NCBI RefSeq assembly: GCF_001667275.1
Contig: NZ_LZHV01000031.1
Location: forward strand, 62,001 to 126,000
Direction: 5' to 3'
DNA length: 64,000 nt
From: Mycobacterium sp. ACS4054
GTDB taxonomy: Bacteria; Actinomycetota; Actinomycetes; Mycobacteriales; Mycobacteriaceae
The number at the start of each line of letters is the position of its first letter. The stretch's first letter is position 1. This document shows positions 34,791 through 44,005 of this stretch, one piece after another. The notes beneath the pieces are model-generated. The model saw only the letters and a list, made by a program, of their open reading frames with translations. It had not been told where the DNA came from and ran no database searches. The translations under genes were made by a program, and so were the position numbers.

Positions 34791-36781
34791 TCGAAGATTC
34801 CCCTGCGCGCGTCACCGGGGGCGGCGTGCGGCTGCAAGGTCTTCAGCCGCTCCGACGAAGTCAGTTGCCACGGAACGGAAGTCACCATCACGTTGGGCAT
34901 GAACAGCAACCGGCCCTTGAGCCGCAGCGCGCTCTGGTTGTGCAGCACCTGTTCCCACCAGTGGCCCACCACGTACTCGGGGATGAACACGGTGACGACC
35001 GTTCGCGGCGAGTCCTTGCTGACGCGTTTGACGTAATCGAGTATTGGCCGGGTGATTTCGCGGTACGGCGAGGCGATGACCTTCAGCGGCACGCTGATGT
35101 CGCTCTCTTCCCACTGGTGCACCAACTCGCGGGTTTCGCCCTCGTCGACGCTGACGGTGAGCGCCTCGAGCACATCGGGCCGGGTCGCGCGGGCGTAGGC
35201 CAGGGCGCGCAGCGTCGGCAGGTGCAGCTTGGACACCAGCACCAGGGCGTGATTGCGGCTGGGCAGCACCACGTCGTGCTGGGCGGCCGCCTGCTGCTCG
35301 AGTTCCCGGCTGACGGTGCCGTAATGCCGGTGGATCATCTTCATGATGCCGAACAGCAAACCCATCGCGAACAACGCGATCCACGCCCCGGCGACGAACT
35401 TGGTGACCAGGACGACCAGCAGAACGGCGCCGGTGGAAAGCAATCCGATGGTGTTCACCACCCGGGAGCGCATCATCTTGCGGCGCGCCCGCGGATCGGT
35501 CTCGGTGCGCAGCAACCGGGTCCAGTGCCGCACCATGCCGATCTGGCTCAGCGTGAACGAAATGAACACGCCGACGATGTAGAGCTGGATCAGGGCGGTG
35601 ACCTCCGCCCGGAACGCGATGATCGCCAGCAGCGCCGCCCCGGACAAAAACAGGATTCCGTTGGAGAACGCCAGCCGGTCGCCGCGGGTGTGCAGCTGGC
35701 GCGGCAGGTAGCTGTGCTGCGCCAGGACCGAACCGAGCACCGGGAAACCGTTGAACGCGGTGTTGGCGGCGAGTACCAGGATGAGCGCCGTCACCGTGGC
35801 GATCAGCAGGAAGCCGATGTGGAAGCTGCCGAACACCGTTTCGGCCAGCTGGGTGACCAGGGTCTTCTGGTAGTAACCCGGCGGGGCGCCGGTCAGTTGC
35901 CGGGCGGGATCCTCGACCAGCTGAACCTTGATCTGCTGGGCCAGCACGATGATCCCCATCAGCAGGGTCACCGCGATCCCGCCCAGCATCAGCAGCGTCG
36001 TCGCCGCGTTGCGCGACTTCGGTTTCTCGAACGCCGGGACGCCGTTGCTGATCGCCTCCACACCGGTGAGCGCCGCGCAGCCCGAGGAGAACGAGCGGGC
36101 CACCAGGAAGGCGAGCGCGAAGCCGACGACCTGGCCGTGCTCGGCGTGCATCTGGAACCCGGCGGACTCCGCCCGCAGCGGGTTGCCCAGCACGAAGATC
36201 CGGATCAGCCCCCAGCCGATCATCACGAAGACGCCGACGATGAAGGCGTACGTCGGGATGGCGAACGCCACCCCGGACTCGCGGATGCCCCGCAGGTTCA
36301 ACGCCATCACCAGCAGGATGGCCGCCACGCAGAACCACACCTTGTGCTGGGCCACGATCGGGATCGCGGAGCCGATGTTGGACATCGCCGATGCCGTCGA
36401 AACGGCAACGGTGAGAACGTAATCCACCATCAGCGCGCTGGCGACCACCAGGCCGGCCGTATCGCCGAGGTTGGTGGTGACCACCTCGTAGTCGCCCCCG
36501 CCGGACGGGTAGGCATGCACGTTCTGCCGGTAGCTGGCCACCACGACCAACATCACCGCGGCGACGGCCAGACCGATCCACGGCGTCATCGCGTACGCGG
36601 TGACGCCGGCCACCGACAGCATCAGGAAGACCTCTTCGGGGGCGTACGCCACCGAGGACAGCGCGTCGGAGGCGAACACCGGCAGGGCGATCCGCTTGGG
36701 CAGCAGGGTGTGACTGAGCCGGTCGCTGCGAAACGGCCGGCCAATTAGCAACCGACGCGCTGCGGTGGAAAATTTGGACAC
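34787..36781 (-). CDS. APC-superfamily permease with long cytoplasmic tail (Rv2690c-like)
   Basis: A 664-residue transporter of the amino-acid/polyamine/organocation superfamily. About 12 membrane helices at residues 30-480 start with VFASDALSSVAYAPEEVFL, and SGCAALTGVEAISNGVPAF lies mid-protein. A hydrophilic C-terminal region (about 500-664) with KLHLPTLRALAYARATRP resembles the universal-stress-like domain of KUP/APC relatives. GTG 36781 (VSKFSTAARR) gives a length close to the homolog. Divergent from ceoB, whose product regulates K+ uptake, so K+ import is a plausible role. Confidence 0.88.
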   Translation of the reverse strand: MSKFSTAARRLLIGRPFRSDRLSHTLLPKRIALPVFASDALSSVAYAPEEVFLMLSVAGVTAYAMTPWIGLAVAAVMLVVVASYRQNVHAYPSGGGDYEVVTTNLGDTAGLVVASALMVDYVLTVAVSTASAMSNIGSAIPIVAQHKVWFCVAAILLVMALNLRGIRESGVAFAIPTYAFIVGVFVMIGWGLIRIFVLGNPLRAESAGFQMHAEHGQVVGFALAFLVARSFSSGCAALTGVEAISNGVPAFEKPKSRNAATTLLMLGGIAVTLLMGIIVLAQQIKVQLVEDPARQLTGAPPGYYQKTLVTQLAETVFGSFHIGFLLIATVTALILVLAANTAFNGFPVLGSVLAQHSYLPRQLHTRGDRLAFSNGILFLSGAALLAIIAFRAEVTALIQLYIVGVFISFTLSQIGMVRHWTRLLRTETDPRARRKMMRSRVVNTIGLLSTGAVLLVVLVTKFVAGAWIALFAMGLLFGIMKMIHRHYGTVSRELEQQAAAQHDVVLPSRNHALVLVSKLHLPTLRALAYARATRPDVLEALTVSVDEGETRELVHQWEESDISVPLKVIASPYREITRPILDYVKRVSKDSPRTVVTVFIPEYVVGHWWEQVLHNQSALRLKGRLLFMPNVMVTSVPWQLTSSERLKTLQPHAAPGDARRGIFD

Positions 36782-36910
36782 GAGAGCCAAGACTAAGCCC
36801 ACCGGGTTGTGGCGGTAGCTTCGTAGGTGAGAATGTTTGCCGACCCGAAATCGGCTGGCCGACGTGGGTTGCCGATGGGGGCCGCAGGACGCAGCCGAGA
36901 GGATCGGAAA

Positions 36911-37579
36911 TTGCGAGTAGTGGTGATGGGCTGCGGCCGCGTCGGTTCCTCGGTGGCCGACGGGCTGTCGCGGATCGGCCACGACGTCGCGGTCATCGAC
37001 CGCGACAGCACCGCCTTCAACCGGCTCAGCCCGGAATACGGCGGCGAGCGGGTGCTCGGCCAGGGGTTCGACCGCGACGTGTTGCTGCGGGCCGGCATCG
37101 AGGAGGCGGACGCGTTCGCCGCCGTGTCCTCCGGGGACAACTCGAACATCATCTCGGCGCGGCTGGCCCGGGAGACCTTCGGCGTGAAGCGCGTCGTGGC
37201 CCGGATCTACGACGCCAAGCGCGCGGAGGTGTACGAGCGCCTCGGCATCCCCACCATCGCCACCGTGCCGTGGACCACCGACCGCCTGCTCAACGCGCTG
37301 CTACGGGACACCGAAACCGCCAAGTGGCGGGACCCGACCGGCACGGTGGCCGTCGCCGAGGTCGTCCTGCACGAGGAGTGGATCGGGCACCGGGTCACCG
37401 ATCTCGAGCAGGCCACCGGCGCCCGGGTCGCCTTCCTGATCCGGTTCGGCGCCGGCGTCCTGCCCGAGCCCAAGACGGCCCTGCAGTCCGGCGATCAGGT
37501 CTACGTCGCTGCGATCTCGGGCCGCGTCGCCGAGGCCGTGGCCATCGCGGCGCTGCCACCCAGTGAAGACCTCGGTTAA
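36911..37579 (+). CDS. ceoB: TrkA-type K+ uptake regulator CeoB
   Basis: A 222-residue RCK/TrkA protein. The nucleotide motif GCGRVGSSVADGL is at residues about 7-19, the acidic end of beta2 is VIDRD, and a TrkA-C domain occupies about 140-222. Such proteins bind NAD(H) or ATP on the cytoplasmic side of K+ channels or transporters. TTG 36911 has GAGGAT upstream and begins at LRVVVMGCG as in Rv2691; ATG 36833 would add 26 residues not typical of the family. Followed 12 bp later by ceoC. Confidence 0.92.
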   Translation: MRVVVMGCGRVGSSVADGLSRIGHDVAVIDRDSTAFNRLSPEYGGERVLGQGFDRDVLLRAGIEEADAFAAVSSGDNSNIISARLARETFGVKRVVARIYDAKRAEVYERLGIPTIATVPWTTDRLLNALLRDTETAKWRDPTGTVAVAEVVLHEEWIGHRVTDLEQATGARVAFLIRFGAGVLPEPKTALQSGDQVYVAAISGRVAEAVAIAALPPSEDLG

Positions 37580-37591
37580 GGAGCGGCGCAA

Positions 37592-38269
37592 ATGAAGGTA
37601 GCTGTCGCCGGGGCCGGCGCGGTCGGCCGCTCCGTGAGTCGCGAACTCGTCGGAAACGGCCACGACGTGACGCTCATCGAGCGCAACCCCGATCACGTCG
37701 ACGTCGACGCCATCCCCGCCGCGCACTGGCGGCTCGGCGACGCCTGCGAGCTGAGCCTGCTCGAATCGGTGCACCTGCAGGAGTTCGACGTTGTGGTGGC
37801 CGCGACCGGCGACGACAAGGCCAACGTCGTGCTCAGCCTGCTGGCCAAGACCGAATTCGCGGTGCCCCGGGTGGTGGCCCGGGTCAACGACCCCCGCAAC
37901 GAGTGGTTGTTCACCGACGCCTGGGGCGTGGATGTGGCGGTGTCCACCCCGCGCATGCTCGCCTCGCTGATCGAAGAGGCCGTGGCGGTCGGTGATCTGG
38001 TGCGGCTCATGGAATTCCGCAGAGGGCAGGCCAACCTCGTCGAGATCACCCTGCCCGACGACACGCCCTGGGGCGGCAAGCCGGTGCGCCGGCTGCAGCT
38101 GCCGCGGGACGCCTCGCTGGTGACGATCCTGCGGGGCCCGCGGGTGATCGTGCCCGAGGCCGACGAGCCGCTGGAGGGCGGCGACGAGCTGCTGTTCGTC
38201 GCGGTCGCCGAGGCCGAAGAGGACCTGCGCAAGCTGCTGCTGCCGGACGGCCCGGCGCTCAGCGACTAG
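37592..38269 (+). CDS. ceoC: TrkA-type K+ uptake regulator CeoC
   Basis: A 225-residue RCK/TrkA protein paired with CeoB. The motif GAGAVGRSVSREL is at residues 7-19, LIERN ends beta2, and a TrkA-C domain spans about 140-220 (ASLVTILRGPRVIVP). AAGGAG precedes the ATG, 12 bp after ceoB, so the two are co-transcribed and probably form a heteromeric gating ring. The stop shares CTAG with the convergent DUF3159 gene. Confidence 0.93.
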   Translation: MKVAVAGAGAVGRSVSRELVGNGHDVTLIERNPDHVDVDAIPAAHWRLGDACELSLLESVHLQEFDVVVAATGDDKANVVLSLLAKTEFAVPRVVARVNDPRNEWLFTDAWGVDVAVSTPRMLASLIEEAVAVGDLVRLMEFRRGQANLVEITLPDDTPWGGKPVRRLQLPRDASLVTILRGPRVIVPEADEPLEGGDELLFVAVAEAEEDLRKLLLPDGPALSD

Positions 38270-38985
38270 TCGCGGACCGGGTCGGCCGCGATCTGGGTGC
38301 CGGTGTCACCGGCCGCCAACATGGCACGCTGGGCCGACTTGATCGCCAGGTACGTCACAAGCGCGGCCGCCACGGTCAGCGGCCAGCCCATCGCGATGCG
38401 CGCGAATGCCAGCCAGCCGGTCTGGTCGGCGTCGTAGAGCATGCCCTGGACCACGAACCGGGCGGCGAAGACCAGCACCCAGAAGACCGAGGCGATGTCG
38501 AACGCGTAGACGGCCCGCGGCACGTCGCGCCAGGCGCGGCCACGCCCGGTGGCCCAGCTCCACACGTAGCCGACCAGCGGCCGCCGGATGATCACCGACG
38601 CCGCGACCACCACCGCCCAGAGCAGCGAAGTCCAGATGCCGATCAGGAAGTAGCCCTTGGACTCCCCGACGATGTAGGCGACCAGCGCGCAGATGGCCAC
38701 GCCGAAGAATCCCGAGAATGCGGGCTGCGGCGATTCCCGTCGGATCAGCCGCCACAGCAGGACCAGCGCCGCGGCGGCCAGCGCGGCGCCGATGGCCACG
38801 AACAGGCCCCACAGGCTCGACGCGATGACGAAGATCACAACCGGCAGCGACGAATAGACGACGCCGCTGACCCCGCCCGCCTGTCGCAGCAGCCGTTCCG
38901 CGGTGAGCCGGTTGGCGCCGGCGCGCTCGGGCGCGGTCGAATCGTGCGATCCCGGACTCGACTCCCGATCGTCGGGAAGCGTCAC
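38266..38985 (-). CDS. DUF3159 membrane protein (Rv2693c-like)
   Basis: A 239-residue protein with five to six membrane helices (about 42-235) after an acidic 30-residue N-terminus. Family features: LLRQAGGVSGVVYSSLPVV and RRPLVGYVWSWATGRGRAWR. GTG start at 38985 overlaps the OB-fold gene stop as GTGA. The stop shares CTAG with ceoC. Function unknown; conserved next to the OB-fold gene in mycobacteria. Confidence 0.86.
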   Translation of the reverse strand: MTLPDDRESSPGSHDSTAPERAGANRLTAERLLRQAGGVSGVVYSSLPVVIFVIASSLWGLFVAIGAALAAAALVLLWRLIRRESPQPAFSGFFGVAICALVAYIVGESKGYFLIGIWTSLLWAVVVAASVIIRRPLVGYVWSWATGRGRAWRDVPRAVYAFDIASVFWVLVFAARFVVQGMLYDADQTGWLAFARIAMGWPLTVAAALVTYLAIKSAQRAMLAAGDTGTQIAADPVRD

Positions 38986-39350
38986 CGCTGAATTTCGTAG
39001 TGCGGGTTGTAGATGGCCTTGGTGCCGTTCTCCAGCTTGCCCAGCCGCCCCCGCACCCGCAGCTTGCGACCCGAGTCGATGCCCGGGATCCGCCGCTGGC
39101 CCAACCAGACCAGGGTGACCGTGTCGCTGCCGTCGAACAGCTCGGCGCGGACGCCGCCCGCGCAGGCCTTGCCGTTACATTCCACGCTGCGCAGCGTGCC
39201 GATCATGGTGACCTCTTGGCCACGCTCGCAATCGATAACCCGTTGTGCGCCGGTACTTGCGACCTCGTCGGACAACTCTTCAGAGTCGCGTTGCTCCGGC
39301 GCCTCCGTCAACCGACGGGTGAGCCGGCGAAGATATCCCTGGGCCCCCAT
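38982..39350 (-). CDS. OB-fold nucleic-acid-binding protein (Rv2694c-like)
   Basis: A 122-residue protein, the same length as Rv2694c. After a basic helix (YLRRLTRRLTEAPE) comes an OB fold, about 40-122: QEVTMIGTLRSVEC, ELFDGSDTVTLVWLGQRRIPGI and KLRVRGRLGKLENG. That pattern matches small single-stranded nucleic-acid binders. AGGAG sits 5 nt before ATG 39350. Coupled to the DUF3159 gene. Cellular target unknown. Confidence 0.86.
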   Translation of the reverse strand: MGAQGYLRRLTRRLTEAPEQRDSEELSDEVASTGAQRVIDCERGQEVTMIGTLRSVECNGKACAGGVRAELFDGSDTVTLVWLGQRRIPGIDSGRKLRVRGRLGKLENGTKAIYNPHYEIQR

Positions 39351-39464
39351 GGCCACTCCTGACAATGCTGATAAGCCTCGGCGCTTCCACTTATGCCAAC
39401 GGACACCGTAGACCTGTTGGTTCCCGCGCGCCAACCGACTCAAACGTGATGCCACTATCGGGGT

Positions 39465-40166
39465 GTGGCTGTCGATCTGCGGGGTGTCACGACGGTGTTG
39501 TTGCCGGGTACGGGGTCCGACGACCACTACGTCTACCGGGCCTTTTCCGGTCCGTTGCGCGGCGCCGGCGCCGTCCTGGTGACCCCGCCGCCCCAGCCGG
39601 GCCGGTTGATCGACGGCTACGTGTCGGCGTTGGACGCCGCCGCGCGCGCCGGCCCGATCGCGGTCGGCGGCGTCTCGATCGGCGCGGCGGTGGCGGTCGC
39701 CTGGGCACTGACCCACGCGGACAAGGCGGTCGCTGTGCTGGCCGCGCTGCCGGCCTGGGCCGGGGCGCCGGAGGAGGCGCCCGCGGCGCTGGCGGCGCGG
39801 CACACCGCCGCGCAGCTGCGCGCCGACGGGCTGGAGGCGACGACCGGCCAGATGCGGGCGTCGAGCCCGGCGTGGCTGGCCGACGAGCTGGCCCGTTCGT
39901 GGCGCGCCCAGTGGCCGCAACTCCCCGACGCGATGGACGAGGCCGCCGCCCATGTGGCGCCGGACCACACCGAGCTGGCCCGGCTGGCCGCGCCGATGGG
40001 CGTGGCGGCCGCCGTCGACGACCCCATCCATCCGCTGCGGGTGGGTCAGGAGTGGGTGGACGCCGCGCCGCGCGCGGCGCTGCGGACGGTGACGCTCGAC
40101 CAGATCGGCTCGGATCCCGCCGCGCTGGGCGCGGCGTGCCTGGCCGCCCTCGCCGACGTGGACTAG
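39465..40166 (+). CDS. Alpha/beta hydrolase (Rv2695-like)
   Basis: A 233-residue cytoplasmic hydrolase. Oxyanion region VLLPGTGSDDH is near residue 12, nucleophile Ser71 in GGVSIGAA, and a late Asp/His pair in VDDPIHPLRVG. GTG 39465 is preceded at 6 nt by CACTAT, suggesting a leaderless transcript. Convergent with the DUF3710 gene, 10 bp apart. Substrate unknown. Confidence 0.85.
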   Translation: MAVDLRGVTTVLLPGTGSDDHYVYRAFSGPLRGAGAVLVTPPPQPGRLIDGYVSALDAAARAGPIAVGGVSIGAAVAVAWALTHADKAVAVLAALPAWAGAPEEAPAALAARHTAAQLRADGLEATTGQMRASSPAWLADELARSWRAQWPQLPDAMDEAAAHVAPDHTELARLAAPMGVAAAVDDPIHPLRVGQEWVDAAPRAALRTVTLDQIGSDPAALGAACLAALADVD

Positions 40167-40176
40167 CCGGTTCGGG

Positions 40177-40917
40177 TCAGCCGCCGGTGGTGGTGCGCAG
40201 CTGCTGCATGGCCGAGCCATCGGCGCTGCGGCGCGCCGCCGGCTCGGGCGGCCCCTGCTCCGCGGCCTCTTGCGCCGCGGCCTGCTGGGCGGCCGCGGCC
40301 TCGCGCAGTTGCTGGGCCATCGGCTCGGGCAGCTGCACGGTCAACGGGGTGCGCACCGGCAGCGGTGTGTCACCGCGGCGAACGACGGTGTCCGCCAACG
40401 CCGCTCGCGCCTCCTGCTCGAGGGCTTCCATCGTCTCGTGCGCCCCGTTGACGACGCAGCGGATCATCCAGCGGTAGCCGTCGACGCCGATGAAGCGGAC
40501 CGCGCCGGACGCGGAGCCGACCACCTCGCGGCCCCACGGGCCGTCCTTGATGCTGACTTGCGCCCCGTCGTTGCGCAGCGAGTCGGCGAGCTCGCCGGCC
40601 ACCTCACGCCACAGCCCGCCGGTTTTCGGTGCCGCGTAGGCCGCGATGGTGAACCGGCCGTTGGGCGTGACGACCCACACGGCGCTGGGAACCCCGGTCT
40701 CGGTCAGCTCGACCTGTAACTGGCCCGCCTCCGGCATCGGGATGAGCACCGAGCCCAGGTCCAGCCGCGCGAGCTCCGCGACCGAGGGGTCGTCGAAATC
40801 GTCGATGTCGAACGGGCCCTCGAGTTCTTCGTCGAACTCCTCGTCGATCGGGTCGGCGACGGCTTCCGCGTCCACCGGCTTGTCACTGTCGTCGTTGTTT
40901 CTCTTGATTGCCATCAC
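40177..40917 (-). CDS. DUF3710-family protein (Rv2696c-like)
   Basis: A 246-residue soluble protein. A very acidic N-terminus (about 10-50: [17 protein letters not shown]) is followed by the conserved DUF3710 core, [32 protein letters not shown] and [16 protein letters not shown]. The end is Ala/Gln-rich. The start is GTG 40917 or the next codon ATG; either overlaps the dut stop, so the gene is coupled to dut, an arrangement kept in mycobacteria. Function unknown. Confidence 0.86.
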   Translation of the reverse strand: MMAIKRNNDDSDKPVDAEAVADPIDEEFDEELEGPFDIDDFDDPSVAELARLDLGSVLIPMPEAGQLQVELTETGVPSAVWVVTPNGRFTIAAYAAPKTGGLWREVAGELADSLRNDGAQVSIKDGPWGREVVGSASGAVRFIGVDGYRWMIRCVVNGAHETMEALEQEARAALADTVVRRGDTPLPVRTPLTVQLPEPMAQQLREAAAAQQAAAQEAAEQGPPEPAARRSADGSAMQQLRTTTGG

Positions 40918-41378
40918 AAACTCGCATGTCCGCCGGAGGAACCGTGGCCACCGTCGCCACGGGATGTTTCGGCCAGGCCGGCCTCGTCGAACGACGACAC
41001 CTCGACCAGCTCGACCAGCTCGACCCGCTGCACCAGCAGCTGGGCGATGCGGTCACCACGATGCACGACGATCGGCTCGGCCGGATCGAGGTTGATCAGC
41101 GCGACCTTGATCTCGCCGCGGTAGCCCGCGTCGATGGTGCCCGGGCTGTTGACGATCGAAAGCCCAACGCGCGACGCCAAACCCGAACGCGGGTGGACCA
41201 AGCCGACCATCCCGAACGGGATCGCGACCGCCACGCCCGTGCGCACCAGGGCGCGTCGCCCGGGTTCCAGCTTGAGGTCTTCGGCGCTGTAGAGATCCAC
41301 CCCGGCGTCGCCGTCGTGGGCGCGCACGGGCAGTGGGAGCTCGGGATCGAGGCGGACGATGGCCAGACTGGTCGACAC
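40914..41378 (-). CDS. dut: dUTP pyrophosphatase
   Basis: A 154-residue trimeric dUTPase hydrolysing dUTP to dUMP and PPi. Its five motifs are present: [12 protein letters not shown] (I), [12 protein letters not shown] (II), [13 protein letters not shown] (III), GDRIAQLLV (IV) and a C-terminal Gly-rich [12 protein letters not shown] (V). Length equals Rv2697c. GTG 41378 ([10 protein letters not shown]) is the start. Divergent from the DUF3093 gene by 25 bp and coupled to the DUF3710 gene. Confidence 0.96.
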   Translation of the reverse strand: MSTSLAIVRLDPELPLPVRAHDGDAGVDLYSAEDLKLEPGRRALVRTGVAVAIPFGMVGLVHPRSGLASRVGLSIVNSPGTIDAGYRGEIKVALINLDPAEPIVVHRGDRIAQLLVQRVELVELVEVSSFDEAGLAETSRGDGGHGSSGGHASL

Positions 41379-41403
41379 GGGGCCACAGATTACCCTTGAC
41401 TGC
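41379..41403. promoter_or_regulatory. 25-bp divergent promoter region, dut / DUF3093
   Basis: Only 25 bp separate the two GTG starts. TAATCT (minus strand) lies 8 nt before the dut start and TACCCT (plus) 7 nt before the DUF3093 start. Both fit -10 elements of leaderless transcripts; each -35 region would lie inside the opposite gene. Prediction only. Confidence 0.35.
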
Positions 41404-41889
41404 GTGTCCGGTACGCGCGTCGCGCCGCACAGTGTGCGATATCGCGAACGACTGTGGGTGCCCTGGTGGTGGTGGCCGTTGGCCTTCGGGCTGGCGGGGC
41501 TGATCGCGTTCGAAGTCAACATGGGAGTGGCCCCCCGGCCGTCCTGGCTGCCGTACGCAACGCTTTTCGCGGTGGCGACCGGAGCCCTGCTGTGGCTGGG
41601 CCGCGTGGAGATCCGGGTCACCGCCGACCCGAGCGTGCCGGGCGGGGTGGAACTCTGGGCCGGCGAGGCCCACCTGCCGGTCACCGTGGTCGCCCGGTCC
41701 GCCACGGTTGCGCCGTCGGCCAAATCCGCGGCGTTGGGCCGACAGCTCGACCCCGCGGCTTTCGTGCTGCACCGGGCATGGATCGGCCCGATGATCCTGG
41801 TCGTCCTGGACGACCCGGACGACCCGACGCCGTACTGGCTGGTGAGTTGCCGCCACCCCGAGCGGGTGCTGTCGGCATTGCGCAGCTGA
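41404..41889 (+). CDS. DUF3093 membrane protein (Rv2698-like)
   Basis: A 161-residue protein, the length of Rv2698. Two membrane helices (about 22-42 and 48-66: [34 protein letters not shown]) precede a soluble domain with VEIRVTADP and [26 protein letters not shown] 41404 is chosen over an in-frame ATG inside dut. Ends 6 bp from the convergent DUF4193 gene. Function unknown. Confidence 0.86.
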   Translation: MSGTRVAPHSVRYRERLWVPWWWWPLAFGLAGLIAFEVNMGVAPRPSWLPYATLFAVATGALLWLGRVEIRVTADPSVPGGVELWAGEAHLPVTVVARSATVAPSAKSAALGRQLDPAAFVLHRAWIGPMILVVLDDPDDPTPYWLVSCRHPERVLSALRS

Positions 41890-41895
41890 CCTGGG

Positions 41896-42198
41896 TCAAG
41901 CCGCGCAGTCGGTACAGATCATCAGGCCGTTCTTCTCGCTGGCCAGCCGGCTGCGGTGTTGCACCAGGAAACAGCTCGAGCAGGTGAACTCGTCAGCCTG
42001 CTTCGGAATGACGCGGACCGACAGTTCTTCTCCGGACAGGTCGGCACCGGGCAGTTCGAAAGATTCGGCGGTTTCGGATTCGTCGACGTCGACCACGGCC
42101 GAGGCCGCCTCGTTGCGTCGTGCTTTGAGCTCCTCCAGCGAGTCCTCCGAGACGTCGTCAGTCTCGGTGCGCCGTGGAGCGTCATAGTCGGTAGGCAT
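41896..42198 (-). CDS. DUF4193 protein with zinc-ribbon-like Cys pairs (Rv2699c-like)
   Basis: A 100-residue acidic protein. The C-terminus has CSSC ([16 protein letters not shown]) and CTDC (MICTDCAA), which can bind one zinc. The N-terminal half is Asp/Glu-rich and probably disordered. Very conserved among actinobacteria; no known function, though the ribbon and acidic arm suggest a protein- or nucleic-acid-binding role. Divergent from cei with a 181-bp gap. Confidence 0.88.
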   Translation of the reverse strand: MPTDYDAPRRTETDDVSEDSLEELKARRNEAASAVVDVDESETAESFELPGADLSGEELSVRVIPKQADEFTCSSCFLVQHRSRLASEKNGLMICTDCAA

Positions 42199-42342
42199 TG
42201 CCCTATCCCCTCACATGCCCTCATTGCTCAAGCATCGCTTTGTACCAGCGTCGAACGCATCCACCAAATGATTCGTGCCCGGATCACGGTCCGTTAATGT
42301 GTGATTTACGTCACACACCCATATTGGGCCTTGCGTTCGCCT

Positions 42343-42380
42343 TTGAACAGTGCGTTTAGGGTGCGACTAGAGTGCACCTG
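42343..42380 (+). promoter_or_regulatory. Predicted leaderless promoter of cei
   Basis: TTGAAC (42343-42348) and TAGAGT (42368-42373) are separated by 19 bp, and the GTG start at 42380 lies 6 nt after the -10. The transcription start would then be at the start codon. The spacing is slightly long. Confidence 0.45.
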
Positions 42381-43030
42381 TGGTCGCACAAATCACCGAG
42401 GGTACCGCCTTCGACAAGCACGGTCGGCCCTTCCGGCGACGCAATCCCCGGCCCGCCATCGTGGTGGTGGTTTTCCTGGTCGTAGCCACGGCGGTGGTGT
42501 GGACGATCGCGCTGACCCGACCGGCCAAGGTGCACGAGGTCGCCGTGTGCAACCCGCCGCCGAAGGCGGACGCCTCGGGGACGGCTCAGCTCGGCGAGCA
42601 GGTGTCGCGCAGCGCGATGATGGACGTCACGCCCGCCAAGCTCGGCGACACCAAGATCCGCGTGCTCAACGCCAGCGGCCGCGGCGGGCAGGCCGGCGAC
42701 GTCGCGGGCGCGCTGAAAGACCTCGGGTTCGCCCAGCCGGCCGCGGCCAACGATCCGCTGTACGCCGGCGCCCGGCTCACCTGCCAGGGTCAGATCCGGT
42801 TCGGCACGGCCGGGCAGGCTTCCGCGGCGACGGTCTGGCTGGTGGCGCCGTGCATGGAGCTGTTCAACGACAACCGCGCCGACGCCTCGGTCGACCTGGC
42901 GTTGGGAACCGACTTCACCGCCCTGGCCCACAACGACGACATCGACGCCGCCCTGGCCACCCTGCGCCCCGGCGCCACCGAGCCGTCGGATCCCGCGCTG
43001 CTCAACAAGATTCACGGCAGCGCCTGCTGA
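42380..43030 (+). CDS. cei: Cell envelope integrity protein Cei (LytR C-terminal domain)
   Basis: A 216-residue inner-membrane protein matching Rv2700. One membrane helix (about 25-45: PAIVVVVFLVVATAVVW) after a basic N-terminus, then an extracytoplasmic LytR_C domain with IRVLNASGRGGQAGDVAGAL. Cys residues at CNPPP, LTCQG, APCME and the C-terminus could form disulfides. Rv2700 mutants of M. tuberculosis were reported to have envelope defects and drug hypersensitivity. GTG start, probably leaderless. Its stop is 2 bp from the convergent suhB stop. Confidence 0.88.
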   Translation: MVAQITEGTAFDKHGRPFRRRNPRPAIVVVVFLVVATAVVWTIALTRPAKVHEVAVCNPPPKADASGTAQLGEQVSRSAMMDVTPAKLGDTKIRVLNASGRGGQAGDVAGALKDLGFAQPAAANDPLYAGARLTCQGQIRFGTAGQASAATVWLVAPCMELFNDNRADASVDLALGTDFTALAHNDDIDAALATLRPGATEPSDPALLNKIHGSAC

Positions 43031-43032
43031 CG

Positions 43033-43902
43033 TCAGTCGAGGATCGGGTCCAGCCCGTCGATGTCGTCCAGGGCGGCCAGCAGCTCGTCGGCGATTCCCG
43101 GCGCGGCGGCCAGCACCAGGCCCGCACCCTCGATGTCGTTCGCCGGCAACGAAACTCGCGCGCCGGCCTCGGCCGCGATCAGCGCACCCGCGGCGCAATC
43201 CCACGGCTGCAGGCCGTGCTCGTAGAACGCGTCGAGCCGGCCCGCCGCGACCATGCACAAATCCAGGGCCGCCGAACCGATCCGGCGAACGTCGCGGACC
43301 AGCGGCAGCAGCCGCGCCAACAACGCCGCCTGCGTCGCCCGGCGCTGCCGTGAGTAGCCGAAACCGGTGCCCAGCAACGCCATCGACAAGTCGTCGACCG
43401 CTGCGCACCGCAACGGTCTGATTCCCTGCCCGTCGCTGACATGCGCGCCCAGGCCGGTTGCCGCCGAGTACACCTGGCCGCCGACGACGTCGGCGACCGC
43501 GCCCGCCACCGACACGCCGGCGACCTGGACACCGACCGACACCGCGTACGCCGGGATGCCGTAGACGAAGTTCACCGTGCCGTCGATGGGATCGAGCACC
43601 CAGGTGACCGCATCGGCGGGGGTGTCCGCCGGGTCGGCCGGGCCGCCGCCTTCCTCGCCGAGAATCGGGTCGCCCGGGCGCAATTCGGCCAACCGCTCCC
43701 GCAGCAGGCGCTCCGTTTCGGTGTCGACGACGGTCACCGGATCGGTTGGGGTGCTCTTGGAGCGCACCGCGTCGCCGCCGGTGACCGTGGAGCCCGCACC
43801 GAACACCTCGGCGCGACGACGGCGCACGAACGCGGCCGCTTCCGTGGCCAGCGACTCGGCCACCGTGCGCAACCGGGCGGGCTCGTCATCTCCTCGGCTC
43901 AC
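43033..43902 (-). CDS. suhB: Inositol-1-monophosphatase (SuhB-like)
   Basis: A 289-residue Mg2+-dependent phosphatase making free myo-inositol for phosphatidylinositol, LAM and mycothiol. Metal motifs: VTVVDTETERLLRERL with EEGG downstream, WVLDPIDGTVNFVYG (DPxDGT, motif A) and QPWDCAAGALIAAEAGA (WDxAAG, motif B). Matches Rv2701c. GTG or ATG choices near 43902 are close together; the annotated start gives family length. Divergent from ppgK by 103 bp. Confidence 0.94.
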   Translation of the reverse strand: MSRGDDEPARLRTVAESLATEAAAFVRRRRAEVFGAGSTVTGGDAVRSKSTPTDPVTVVDTETERLLRERLAELRPGDPILGEEGGGPADPADTPADAVTWVLDPIDGTVNFVYGIPAYAVSVGVQVAGVSVAGAVADVVGGQVYSAATGLGAHVSDGQGIRPLRCAAVDDLSMALLGTGFGYSRQRRATQAALLARLLPLVRDVRRIGSAALDLCMVAAGRLDAFYEHGLQPWDCAAGALIAAEAGARVSLPANDIEGAGLVLAAAPGIADELLAALDDIDGLDPILD

Positions 43903-44005
43903 CGGTCTATCGCATCACAGGCGGCGCGGCCGCGCAGATACCCCATGGCCGCATCGGCGCCGGGCTAAGGTGGGCGAACAGCCGCAGCCACGCCCAGGAG
44001 CTCCG

